A stretch of 64,000 bases of DNA from positions 868,001 through 932,000 of the forward strand of contig OZ244933.1 in the NCBI GenBank assembly GCA_965222065.1, given 5' to 3'. Origin of the DNA: GM7GCV1 sp965222065. GTDB taxonomy: Bacteria > Pseudomonadota > Gammaproteobacteria > Pseudomonadales > GM7GCV1. Shown here piece after piece: positions 1 through 8,172 of the stretch. Numbering within the stretch: position 1 is the first letter of the stretch; the number at the start of each line of letters is the position of its first letter. The position numbers and the translations under genes were made by a program. A model generated the notes under the pieces. It made no database searches and was not told the DNA's origin. It was given only the letters and a program-made list of their open reading frames with translations.

Positions 1-1070
1 GTGGAGATAGGGTCGAATAAGGTTGAACCTTCTGTAGAGAGCGTTCCATAGCTGCCATTCAAGGTCAATTGAGGTAGCTGGTCAGCAATAGCGATACCTA
101 GCTCGGCATGCCGGGATTTGATGAAGTTTTCTGCCAGCTGAATGTCTGGACGCTGCTGAACCAACTGAGATGGCAAGCTCAGAGGTAGTTCTTTTGGCAA
201 ATTAAGCTCGGTGAGTGTTAGTTGTCCTAAGTCCAATTCTTCGGGCGTTTTTCCTATTAAAACTGCTATCTGATGACGAGAAAAAGCCAGCTTTTTTTCG
301 ATGTCCAGCTTGGCTGTATACTCTCCAGATACAAAATTCGATTGCGCCAGCAATTCTACAGAAGCAGTCCCTCCCAATTCAGTGTCTTTCTTTAATAATT
401 CTAAGCGCTCTAGCTCAATGGCATGAAGCTGATTACGCTCACGCAGTTCGTCTTTCAGTGCGGAAAATTGAATGAATTCAATCACTAAATTGGCTGTTAA
501 GGCTAAATAAGTGGCTTCGCGTTTCCATTGTTCTTGATTCAACCGGGTTTGTGCTGATAGTTGGAGATTGTCTACTTTGTCAAACAAATCGATGTTATAT
601 GACACGTCTACCGACGCGTTGAATAAATTCAATAAAGTGTTGGGTGCTTCAGGAAAGCCAACACTCGCTCCAGAGAATTTTTGACGTGTGGTACCAACGC
701 TTAGATCAACATCAGGAAAACTGGTTGAGAGTTGAGCAAAATGATTTTCTCGAGCTTGGCGAATGGCCGCTTCTGCTGCAGCCAGTTCCGGATTCACTTG
801 AAGTGCAGTGACGATCAGTTCATTCAATGTTTCTGATTGGAATAATGCCCACCACTGAAAAGGTATATCCTGCTCCAGCAAAATCTTTTGTGAGGTTTTA
901 TTGCGTTCCTGTCCAATGAAATCCGGTAAGGAGCTACTGCCGTATTGCTCTAAACTGGGTGTTATTGGCGGTTGATATTCAGCGGTCATTGCGCAGCTGG
1001 TAATTAGAACAGAACTAACGATGCTGGTTACTAAGCTTGAAGATGTTTTAAGTGCCATGGGTTGCCGCAT
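1..1070 (-). CDS. Outer-membrane efflux lipoprotein, NodT/TolC family (partial)
   Basis: An open frame on the minus strand runs from an ATG at 1070 (a second in-frame ATG lies at 1058) to the window edge, giving about 356 residues; the C-terminus is outside. The N-terminus is a short signal followed by a lipobox (VLITSC, Cys26), so the mature protein should be lipid-anchored in the outer membrane. QQRPDIQLAE near residue 305 and the repeated helical pattern are typical of the NodT branch of outer-membrane factors, trimeric channels serving RND or ABC exporters. It lies 12 bases after the adaptor gene and is the last visible gene of the ABC exporter operon, so it is probably that pump's exit duct. 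The substrate is unknown. Confidence 0.88.
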   Translation of the reverse strand, partial: MRQPMALKTSSSLVTSIVSSVLITSCAMTAEYQPPITPSLEQYGSSSLPDFIGQERNKTSQKILLEQDIPFQWWALFQSETLNELIVTALQVNPELAAAEAAIRQARENHFAQLSTSFPDVDLSVGTTRQKFSGASVGFPEAPNTLLNLFNASVDVSYNIDLFDKVDNLQLSAQTRLNQEQWKREATYLALTANLVIEFIQFSALKDELRERNQLHAIELERLELLKKDTELGGTASVELLAQSNFVSGEYTAKLDIEKKLAFSRHQIAVLIGKTPEELDLGQLTLTELNLPKELPLSLPSQLVQQRPDIQLAENFIKSRHAELGIAIADQLPQLTLNGSYGTLSTEGSTLFDPIS

Positions 1071-1082
1071 TGACAAATACTC

Positions 1083-2276
1083 CTACCGCTGTGACACGGA
1101 AGAGCCATCCGCCAATTCGGCGGCCGGGTAGAGAATAACCTGATCCGAAGGAGCCAGACCGGCGAGAATGCTGGCATTAGTACCATTGTTCTCTTCGACT
1201 GTTACTCTTTGTAAATGGGCGCGATTGTTTCGGATAACAAAGACTGACCACTGGCCATTTTCTCTGAACAAGGCACTGGAGGGGACAATCGTAGCGTCAT
1301 CTTTTTCCCATACAATGATAGAGGCCTCAACCCTATATCCGTGGCCAAGTGCTGATGCCGACTCGGGAAGATCCAGCAACTGAATAATTGCATTTACTCG
1401 CCGTTCTTCTACGCCAAGCGCTGAAGTCTTTACAAACGCGTTGGGCTCTATTCGACTGACAATCCCAGTCAGCGAGGGAGTCCCGCCCCAATTATCTACA
1501 ATAACCTGCTGTCCTTTTTTAACTTTAACTGCGTCACTCGACAACAGTTCGACCAGCAGCTCCAGGCCATAAGAAAGATTGCCAATTTCCAATATATCCG
1601 TGCCTGCGGCTAATACGGTTTCATTTTTTTGTAGTACGCGAAGGATTTGCCCGCTGATCGGTGCCGTGATGCTAATGATGTCGCCTTCCGTATTACTGAA
1701 GTCTGATCCAGATAACACAGCTTGAGCATTTCTTAGTTCCGCTTTACGAATTGCAAGCGTAGATGTTTCGCTTTCCCAAAAGGCATATGTAGTATCGAAA
1801 TTCGCCTGGATTGTTTCAAACTCAGATTCACTGATTGTGCCTATATCGAGTTGTTTCTTGGCACGTTGTAGTGATTGTGTTGCAACTTCTTTGTTTGCAT
1901 CTGCGCTTCGCAAGGATGCCTTCGCAAATTCAACTGAAGCAGAGGCCGCCTGAATGGCCGCCTGTGCTTGCTCTCTTTCCCTGGAGCTAAGAGGGTTTGG
2001 CAAAATGCGGGCGACTATGGTCTCGCTTTGTATGACCGAGTCACCTGGCTCAAGCTCAACACGCAACAGGCGTCCATTGATTGGAGCCGATACTACGTAA
2101 AGTTCATTGACTTGCGTATTAGCTTCTTCAGAAATGCTGACTTGCATGTAGCCTTGCGAAACTTCTCCAATATCTACCAATATGGGCTGTGGCCAAAAGG
2201 TATATGTTAATGCCACTAGAACTAACCCAGCCGTACCAATGGTGAGTGTTTTTTGAGACAGTTTCTTTTTTCCCAT
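1083..2276 (-). CDS. HlyD/MacA-type periplasmic adaptor of ABC exporter
   Basis: 397 residues. An N-terminal membrane anchor (about residues 12-28) is followed by a first lipoyl-like half (SAPINGRLLRVELEPGDSV), a coiled-coil hairpin rich in Ala, Glu and Gln (about 95-190), the second lipoyl half (ITAPISGQILRVLQ), and beta-barrel and membrane-proximal domains (EASIIVWEKDDATIVPSSAL). This is the layout of membrane-fusion proteins that link an inner-membrane exporter to an outer-membrane channel. It starts 4 bases after the permease stop and ends 12 bases before the outer-membrane factor, so the three are co-transcribed. The partner is the FtsX-like ABC permease rather than an RND pump. The substrate cannot be read from the sequence. 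Confidence 0.9.
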   Translation of the reverse strand: MGKKKLSQKTLTIGTAGLVLVALTYTFWPQPILVDIGEVSQGYMQVSISEEANTQVNELYVVSAPINGRLLRVELEPGDSVIQSETIVARILPNPLSSREREQAQAAIQAASASVEFAKASLRSADANKEVATQSLQRAKKQLDIGTISESEFETIQANFDTTYAFWESETSTLAIRKAELRNAQAVLSGSDFSNTEGDIISITAPISGQILRVLQKNETVLAAGTDILEIGNLSYGLELLVELLSSDAVKVKKGQQVIVDNWGGTPSLTGIVSRIEPNAFVKTSALGVEERRVNAIIQLLDLPESASALGHGYRVEASIIVWEKDDATIVPSSALFRENGQWSVFVIRNNRAHLQRVTVEENNGTNASILAGLAPSDQVILYPAAELADGSSVSQR

Positions 2277-2280
2277 AACT

Positions 2281-4648
2281 TTATCCTTTCGATTTTAGCG
2301 CAGAGACTAGATCTAACCGGTCAATTTGACGCTTCACTAGCCATCCTGAAGCGAATGACGCAATCAATACACATACCCCGGCAGCACCGTAACTGGAAGG
2401 TGTATAGATTGCTGGAACTTGGTAAATATCAGTGCTGAATCCCTTGGAAATTAGAATGGAAAGGTAGTACCCAAGAATACTTCCCACGGGTAAGGCAGCG
2501 AGCGTTACCAGTGCTATCTCGCCTAGTAATACATAAGCGGTTTCACTTTTGGTGCAACCGATCACTCGCAAACTGGCGAGGTCTCTTTCGCGTTCTGCAA
2601 AAGCTATACGAGCAGAATTGTAGACAACACCAAAGGTTATAATCCCGGCAATTAGAACCATGATGTAGCGCATAGCTCCAGCGCCCGTATCCATTTGCCT
2701 TTGAAATGCAGCCCTGCTGTCGGCTTTTAGGCTTACTCCCGCTACTGCAGGCATGTCTTTGATCTTTCGATACACGGAGTCACTTAGTTGACTGTCCAGA
2801 CTCAAATAGGCTCCAGAGACTATACCCGGCTCCCTTAGATAGTTATTGAGCCAGTCAAGATCCATGTAGGTCGGTGAGCCGAGCAGCGTTTCCGAGACCC
2901 CAATTACGGGAATAGTTAATCTGGGCCTGCGACCTTCACGCACCTCGATAGTTAACTCTTCTCCAGATTGTATTTGCAGGATATCTGCTATCGGTTTTGA
3001 AATAACTATCCCATCCTGATCTAGCGGGATAGTTTGTTGCTGCGCATCTAGTGCTCGGTAAAGACGCGGTTCTTCAGTTAATCCGTTGATCACTCCTCTA
3101 TGACTGAGATGCCCATTACGAAAAATTACAGGCACAGAGCGGAATGGCTCAACAAAGGTCACACCTCTTAGAGCCCGAAGCTCAAAGACAGATCTCTCAG
3201 ATATAGGATGAGTGAAACTAACCGTCGCATCACTGCGATCAAGCACTGAGTAGCTTAGGGTAATAGCTTCAGAAAACCCGGCTAAAACACTAATCATACC
3301 GACTGAAAGTGCCATACCTGTGGCAATTCCAAAAACCGCTCCCAGCATTCGGAACGGCTGCCTCATGACTCGGCGCAATACCATCCTGCTAGGTTGATCG
3401 AGAAGGTGACTAATACGTTTTAGGGCTTTTCCCGTTTGACTAAAGTCGGAAGGTGCCGGAGGGCGCATTGCCACAGCAGGGGTCAGTTCAAAGATTTTTC
3501 TTAAAACCAAAAGACCGCCCGCGGATGCTGTGGATATGCTGACAGCAAGGCCGATTAAAAAGGCCTTTGGGTCTACCTGAAATACAATAAAGGGAAATTT
3601 AAAATAAACTCGATAAAACTCTGCCAAACTGTGGCCAGCTGCCACACCCATTAGGCTGCCGGCAATTGCACCACCCGTGGCTATTGCTAGCACCAGCTTT
3701 AGATAATGAGCACTGACCTCTAGACTTGAGTAACCAAAAGCTTTAAGCAAACCAATTTGCTCACGTTCTGATTGAACCATTCGTGAAATCACAATGTATA
3801 AGAGGAACGCCGCGACACCCATGAAAACTGGCGGGACGCCTACTGCAGATGATTTCAAGCCAGATATTTCTTCTGAAACGATGCGATTAGACGTTTGATC
3901 TTCAAGGCCGTAAGCACCTGTCCCCCCGTAGGGGTCCACGATAGTGTCAATTTGATCAAGTAAAGCAGGTAGTTGGCTATTACGTGTTGAAGAGAGTAAG
4001 GCTTCGTTAAACGCACCATCCATGTCATATGCTGCTGAGAGAGAGGTTCTACTCATCCAGAAAACGGCAAAGCGACCAGGATCGGTCATCAACTCGCCTG
4101 GAGCAATGGTGTATAAAAATTCAGGTGACTCCGCCAGCCCAACAATCATGAATTCCCGCTGCGCGCCATTAATTGTTGTTAGCAGTGAATCCCCTAGCTC
4201 CAATTGATGGGCCTCAGCGAAGCCCTGGAGCAATAAAATTTCATCAGGGCGCTGTGCATTGATCATGCGTCCTTTCGTTACCAGAACATCATTTAATCGG
4301 GGCGCTCCAAAATCTGGAAGCGAAAGTGCCTGCGCGCGAATGGGTGTATCTACATTAGGCATATCGATTTGAGCGACGCCTGTTACTCTACCTTCAACTG
4401 TGCCGACACCATCTATGGATGCTAGTTCATCGAGCATGCCACTGGGTGCACGCTTAACAGGAACAAAAAATGTCAGCTAGACGGTAACGCTCGTAATAAG
4501 CCCTTCGAGTTTCATCAAGGGTGTTTACCAGTCCGTCCATCATTACCAGCATCAGGACGCCTAACGCGATTACCAATCCAATAGCAATAGCTTGACCTTT
4601 TATGCGTCTTAGGTCGCGCAGTAGCTTTCTGTCTAGCGGGCTTACCAC
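2281..4648 (-). pseudogene. FtsX/MacB-like ABC permease with apparent single-base frameshift
   Basis: Two frames together make one permease of about 788 residues. The first (4648-4454) encodes the N-terminus with one membrane helix, ending RLADIF and then CSC-stop. The second covers VKRAPSGMLDELASIDG onward with further helices and two FtsX-type domains (for example near SRMVQSEREQIGLLKAFGYS, and FAERERDLASLRVIGCTKSE in the second half). Continuity needs one base fewer in the T6 run (plus-strand A6 at 4465-4470), which would read RLADIFVPVKRAPSG, the usual sequence at this point in the family. Either the gene is broken, the base is a sequencing error, or slippage on the T-run restores it. Otherwise the frame is intact and the flanking operon genes are complete, which argues for a recent change or an error. 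Its start overlaps the ATPase gene by 7 bases. Confidence 0.82.
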
Positions 4649-5373
4649 TCAATTTCCTCTGCCGAAAGTTTATGGTCGTTAGTGATAACTTCGCGGATGT
4701 CTCCGTCGGCAAAATGAATTACTCGGTCTGCCATTTTTGCGGTATTTGCCGCGTGAGTAATTATTAGTAATGTTGCCCCAAGTTCTTTATTGACGTTTTG
4801 CAAAACTTTGAGCACGGCTCTGCCGGTAGTGCTGTCGAGTGCGCCAGTAGGTTCGTCGCAAAATAGAACGGTTGGTTTTTTTGCAATTGCGCGAGCTATG
4901 GCTACACGTTGTTGTTCGCCACCTGACAGCTCTGATGGAAAATGATTTGCTCGATTTTCAAGGCCAACTAGACGTAGTGCTTCTTCTGCGTCCATTGAGT
5001 TTTCAGTGATTTCGGTAACTAGCTCAACATTTTCTTTAGCAGTTAAGCTGGGCATCAGATTATAAAACTGAAAAACAAACCCTACATGTTCCCGGCGATA
5101 TTGGGTTAATTCCGCATCCGAAAATTCAGATATTTTTTGATCTTGAAAAAATGCAGAACCGTCACTCGCCCTATCAAGCCCGCCCAATATGTTCAATAGT
5201 GTTGACTTGCCACTACCAGAAGGGCCAAGTAGAACGACGATTTCGCCCGCGGGTATCTCTATAGTCACACCTCTAAGGGCATGTACAGCTGCACTGCCTT
5301 CGCCATAAACTTTAGTCAACTTTTCGGTTGAAAAAGCCATTTCAGGCAAGATGTTAGCTTTAGACTTTTTCAC
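4642..5373 (-). CDS. ABC exporter ATPase, LolD/MacB type
   Basis: 243 residues, a single nucleotide-binding domain: Walker A GPSGSGKST at 50-58, Q-loop Gln102, signature LSGGEQQR at 149-156, Walker B VLFCDEP at 169-175, then a D-loop and the switch His in IITHA. The insert FYNLMPSLTAKENVEL is typical of the LolD/MacB/FtsE branch, which works with FtsX-like permeases. It is the first gene of the minus-strand exporter operon. The start used is a GTG at 5373; an ATG at 5340 (residue 12) is an alternative, and neither has a clear Shine-Dalgarno sequence. The promoter and a large inverted repeat lie just upstream. Confidence 0.93.
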   Translation of the reverse strand: MKKSKANILPEMAFSTEKLTKVYGEGSAAVHALRGVTIEIPAGEIVVLLGPSGSGKSTLLNILGGLDRASDGSAFFQDQKISEFSDAELTQYRREHVGFVFQFYNLMPSLTAKENVELVTEITENSMDAEEALRLVGLENRANHFPSELSGGEQQRVAIARAIAKKPTVLFCDEPTGALDSTTGRAVLKVLQNVNKELGATLLIITHAANTAKMADRVIHFADGDIREVITNDHKLSAEEIEW

Positions 5374-5390
5374 TATAGGGCTATCTAATT

Positions 5391-5419
5391 AAATAAAAGT
5401 AGGAATTGAATTATGTCAA
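5391..5419 (-). promoter_or_regulatory. Predicted promoter of the ABC exporter operon
   Basis: On the minus strand a consensus -35 box TTGACA (5419-5414) is followed after 17-18 bases by an AT-rich weak -10 (TTATTT, or TATTTA one base further). The -35 box lies just 4 bases downstream of the large inverted repeat at 5424-5457. That position suits control from upstream or partial overlap with polymerase. Inferred from sequence only. Confidence 0.5.
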
Positions 5420-5423
5420 TTTT

Positions 5424-5457
5424 ATCATATTGTTTATCTTAAACTAAACAATATGAT
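5424..5457. promoter_or_regulatory. Inverted repeat, likely GbsR-type operator
   Basis: Perfect 13-base arms (ATCATATTGTTTA at 5424-5436; TAAACAATATGAT at 5445-5457) separated by 8 bases. A nested shorter palindrome GTTTA-TCT-TAAAC occupies 5432-5444, and the same GTTTA-N3-TAAAC core recurs at 6063-6075 before the RND operon. It lies in the divergent region between the ABC operon and the GbsR-like gene, so that regulator is the obvious candidate binder. This is inference; no binding data are known to me. Confidence 0.65.
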
Positions 5458-5508
5458 CTACACTCTGGGACCTTAATTGCAGTTAATTGATCTTGATCAA
5501 AAAATTAT

Positions 5509-5546
5509 TGTTTACTATTGACTGAACGCATTAAACATTTTATTAT
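5509..5546 (+). promoter_or_regulatory. Promoter with overlapping operator; leaderless start of the GbsR-like gene
   Basis: TTGACT (-35, 5518-5523), a 17-base spacer and TATTAT (-10, 5541-5546). Transcription would start near 5553, which is the A of the regulator's ATG, and no Shine-Dalgarno sequence precedes it, so the mRNA is probably leaderless. TGTTTA (5509-5514) and TAAACA (5532-5537), 17 bases apart, bracket the -35 box. The same arrangement and the same central 12-mer TATTGACTGAAC occur upstream of the second GbsR-like gene (15926-15963). This suggests autorepression. Confidence 0.62.
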
Positions 5547-5552
5547 AAAAAA

Positions 5553-6011
5553 ATGACAAATAAATCCAACGACACAGTCAATCATTTTATCGAGCAAATG
5601 GGCATGATTGCCCAGGGAGACGGGTTGCCGCGAATTTCCGGTAAAATTCTTGGTTTATTATTAATTGAGCCCGGCCCTTTTAGTTTTGGAGAAATTGCAG
5701 AACGGCTAGGTGTTAGCCGAGGCAGCGTGAGTACTAACACTCGACTTCTAGAAAATCTACGGGTGATTGATCGCGTATCCAAGATGGGAGAACGCGGTGA
5801 TTATTTTCAACTAGCTAAAGATCCTTATGCCAAATTACTACAAGGCGTCTCGCAGCGTATGGAAAAGTCTATTTCAGTTTTGAAAGAAACTCGGAAAGCT
5901 TTACCCGAGACATGGGAAACGCCCCAGTCCCGCCTACTCGATTTAGAAAAGTTCTATTCAGAATATCTTAAGAGCACAACAGCGCTCATTAGCCAACTTC
6001 AGAAAAAATAA
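5553..6011 (+). CDS. GbsR/MarR-family transcriptional regulator
   Basis: 152 residues. A winged-helix domain covers about residues 22-90 (GKILGLLLIEPGPFSFGEIA, then GVSRGSVSTNTRLLENL as the recognition part), and a C-terminal helix probably dimerises. The pattern NHFIEQMGMIAQGDGLPRISGKI is typical of the GbsR-like branch of MarR proteins, first known as repressors of osmolyte genes in Bacillus; members elsewhere often sit beside exporters. It is divergent from the ABC exporter operon and upstream of the RND operon, with matching palindromes before all three units, so it probably controls both exporters and itself. A paralogue lies at 15426-15893. Confidence 0.88.
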   Translation: MTNKSNDTVNHFIEQMGMIAQGDGLPRISGKILGLLLIEPGPFSFGEIAERLGVSRGSVSTNTRLLENLRVIDRVSKMGERGDYFQLAKDPYAKLLQGVSQRMEKSISVLKETRKALPETWETPQSRLLDLEKFYSEYLKSTTALISQLQKK

Positions 6012-6062
6012 TTTTATGTCTATTTACAGCTCCTTGCTGTTTTTGTCCGCAAATATTATTCA

Positions 6063-6075
6063 GTTTAAGCTAAAC
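6063..6075. promoter_or_regulatory. GTTTA-N3-TAAAC palindrome upstream of RND operon
   Basis: GTTTA (6063-6067), AGC, TAAAC (6071-6075), then ATTTTA. It has the same core as the repeat at 5432-5444 and lies 117 bases before the mipA-like gene. A possible promoter (TTGCTG, 17 bases, TATTCA) lies just upstream and would place the palindrome at the transcription start, fitting repression. The promoter boxes are weak; the palindrome is clear. Confidence 0.5.
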
Positions 6076-6192
6076 ATTTTAAATAGGAAAGCTGTTTGAT
6101 TTTTAGCCAAACCCGATATCGGAGGTGGTGAATTTCTATCCACTAAGAAGTGCCGAAGATCAAGCTAAAACCCACCTTTAAGAGACTTTTCA

Positions 6193-6972
6193 ATGAAACT
6201 CAAACTAGTATCCCAAGCATGCCGTTTGTCTATGGCTTGTTTTGCTCTGATTTTTTTCTCACACACTAGTATTGCAGAGGAAGAAGAAACTAATCCTGTC
6301 ATAGCATTGGGATTAGGTGGGGTATATGCGCCGGAATTTTCAGGTGCAGAAGATTATGAAATGCGCGCATTTCCGGTGGTATATATTGAGTATGATCGTT
6401 TCACGTTCGGAGGGATTAACGGGCTAAGCTACGACATCTTCCAGGACGATACGATTAATGCGGGTGTGTCCCTTGGCTATTTTAGAGGGCGAGACGAGTC
6501 TGATGCGCTCTATTTGCAGGGTCTGGGTGATTTGGAATCGTCTGCAAATTTGGGCATCTACGCTAAGAAAACCTTCGGGCCTTTCTCTATCTCTGCCAAT
6601 ATTAAACGAGATTTTAGTGAAGATGTTGGCGGTATTACAGGCGTACTTTTAGCAGGTTTTTTTCAAAAGCTTACCCCACGTTTAGGCTTAAGCACCAATC
6701 TGTATGTGCGCTGGATCAATGACGATTATGCACAAGCTGTTTTCGGTGTGAGTGAGTGGCAAGCCTTGTCTTCCCATTTGCCTATTACCAAGTCTGATGC
6801 TGGCGTTGAGAGTGGAACGCTTTCACTGACCGCGTTGTACGCAATAAATTCACGCTGGTCATTAACAAGTAGTGTCAGTGCCACCCGTTTTATTGGCGAT
6901 GCAAAAGCGTCGCCCATTACTCGCGATGCACAACCAATGATGGCTATGACCAGCCTGTCTTATCAATTTTAG
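6193..6972 (+). CDS. MipA/OmpV-family outer-membrane protein
   Basis: 259 residues with a signal peptide (basic start, hydrophobic core, cleavage near HTSIAEEEE) and a body of alternating beta strands ending in aromatic Phe (SLSYQF), the outer-membrane insertion signal. The start VIALGLGGVYAPEFSGAEDYEMR matches the MipA/OmpV family, small beta barrels described as scaffolds or channels that are often induced with efflux or metal-resistance genes. It is the first gene of the plus-strand RND operon, 18 bases before the adaptor gene. It is not a TolC-type exit duct, so the RND pump may use a channel encoded elsewhere, perhaps the NodT-type protein of the ABC operon. Confidence 0.88.
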   Translation: MKLKLVSQACRLSMACFALIFFSHTSIAEEEETNPVIALGLGGVYAPEFSGAEDYEMRAFPVVYIEYDRFTFGGINGLSYDIFQDDTINAGVSLGYFRGRDESDALYLQGLGDLESSANLGIYAKKTFGPFSISANIKRDFSEDVGGITGVLLAGFFQKLTPRLGLSTNLYVRWINDDYAQAVFGVSEWQALSSHLPITKSDAGVESGTLSLTALYAINSRWSLTSSVSATRFIGDAKASPITRDAQPMMAMTSLSYQF

Positions 6973-6990
6973 GGAGCTGAGAACATTACA

Positions 6991-8172
6991 ATGAATTATC
7001 CCAAGTTTGTTAGCCCCATGCTAAATAAGCTGCGGTCAGTAAATCCTTCGTATCGCATCGCCCTGTCTATGGCATTGTTCATAATTATTTGGATGGCAAG
7101 TGGCGTATTACGTACGTCCGAAGAGAATTCAGTCTCTGCAACAAATAGTGAAAGCAGTCAGAAAATGCTGGTTCAGACCGAAATGCAAACAGCGCAAAAG
7201 GTGCAATTATCCTTAACGGTTCAAGGTCAAGTTGAACCGAGCCGCGAGGTTGAAATTCGTTCGGATATCCCAGGTCGTATCACGGAGGTGTTGGTTGAGG
7301 AAGGCGAATGGGTGGAATCAGGCACAGTACTTGTTCGTATGGATATGGAAGATCGACGCATCAAACTTGAAAAGGAAAAAGCGCTTTTACAGTCGCGTCA
7401 AAAAAACTACACGCGAGTTCAGGCACTAGCAACGGGCAATTTTCAGTCTGAGAGTGGGCTTGAAGATGCCTATACTGCTCTGAAGGCGGCGGAAGCGAGC
7501 GTGGCACAAATAGAATTTGAAATTAACAAGCTCGATATCAAAGCTCCTTTTTCTGGTGTGCTGGATATTCGGATGGTTGAGCAAGGAAGTCATGTCCAAG
7601 CCAACGGCGAAGTTGCACGTTTTGTGGATAATAGTCCCCTTGTTGTAGTAGTTCCCGTTGCGCAACAAAACATTCAGCAAATTAGCCTAGGTGTTGAGGC
7701 CGACGTCATTTTTGCCACTGGAGAAACTCGACATGGAGTGGTCAGGTACATTTCGCCCCTAGCCAGCGAAAGTACTCGCACATTTAGAGTAGAAATTGCC
7801 GTCGATAATGCTGATCGAGCGATACCGGCTGGTATAAGCGCGGAAGTCAAAATTCCTACCGAAGAAGTGGCCGGACATTTTATTTCGGCTGCTAATTTAA
7901 GCTTGGACAGCAGTGGCCAAATGGGTGTGAAAGTAGTTAATACGGCCAATACGGTAGCTTTTTATCCAGTATCAATTATTCAGGCTGCTACAGACGGAGT
8001 ATGGATTAATGGATTGCCTAAAACAGCGCAGATAATCACTGTGGGTCAGGGTTTCGTTGAGGCCGGTGAAGAAGTTGATGTTAAGCAAGTTAATACCGAA
8101 ACAGCTACATCAAACGGTACCGGTGAAGTAAGCAACGTAGGCGAAATCGCTCAAAAGTATCCCCATGAATAA
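6991..8172 (+). CDS. RND efflux periplasmic adaptor
   Basis: 393 residues. A cytoplasmic N-terminus and one membrane helix (about 22-40) replace the lipoprotein anchor. Lipoyl halves (EIRSDIPGRITEVLVEEGEW and LDIKAPFSGVLDIRMVEQGS) flank a short hairpin, followed by the beta-barrel (VVPVAQQNIQQISLGVEAD) and the membrane-proximal region. This is the standard order of an RND membrane-fusion protein. It overlaps the pump gene by 8 bases, which points to translational coupling. The short coiled coil resembles that of many environmental HAE1 adaptors. The substrate is unknown. Confidence 0.92.
   Translation: MNYPKFVSPMLNKLRSVNPSYRIALSMALFIIIWMASGVLRTSEENSVSATNSESSQKMLVQTEMQTAQKVQLSLTVQGQVEPSREVEIRSDIPGRITEVLVEEGEWVESGTVLVRMDMEDRRIKLEKEKALLQSRQKNYTRVQALATGNFQSESGLEDAYTALKAAEASVAQIEFEINKLDIKAPFSGVLDIRMVEQGSHVQANGEVARFVDNSPLVVVVPVAQQNIQQISLGVEADVIFATGETRHGVVRYISPLASESTRTFRVEIAVDNADRAIPAGISAEVKIPTEEVAGHFISAANLSLDSSGQMGVKVVNTANTVAFYPVSIIQAATDGVWINGLPKTAQIITVGQGFVEAGEEVDVKQVNTETATSNGTGEVSNVGEIAQKYPHE

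Noticed and set aside
215..475. 86-residue plus-strand frame near the left edge
   Set aside because: It lies opposite the outer-membrane factor gene, whose frame, lipobox and NodT motifs are clear; composition shows no family.
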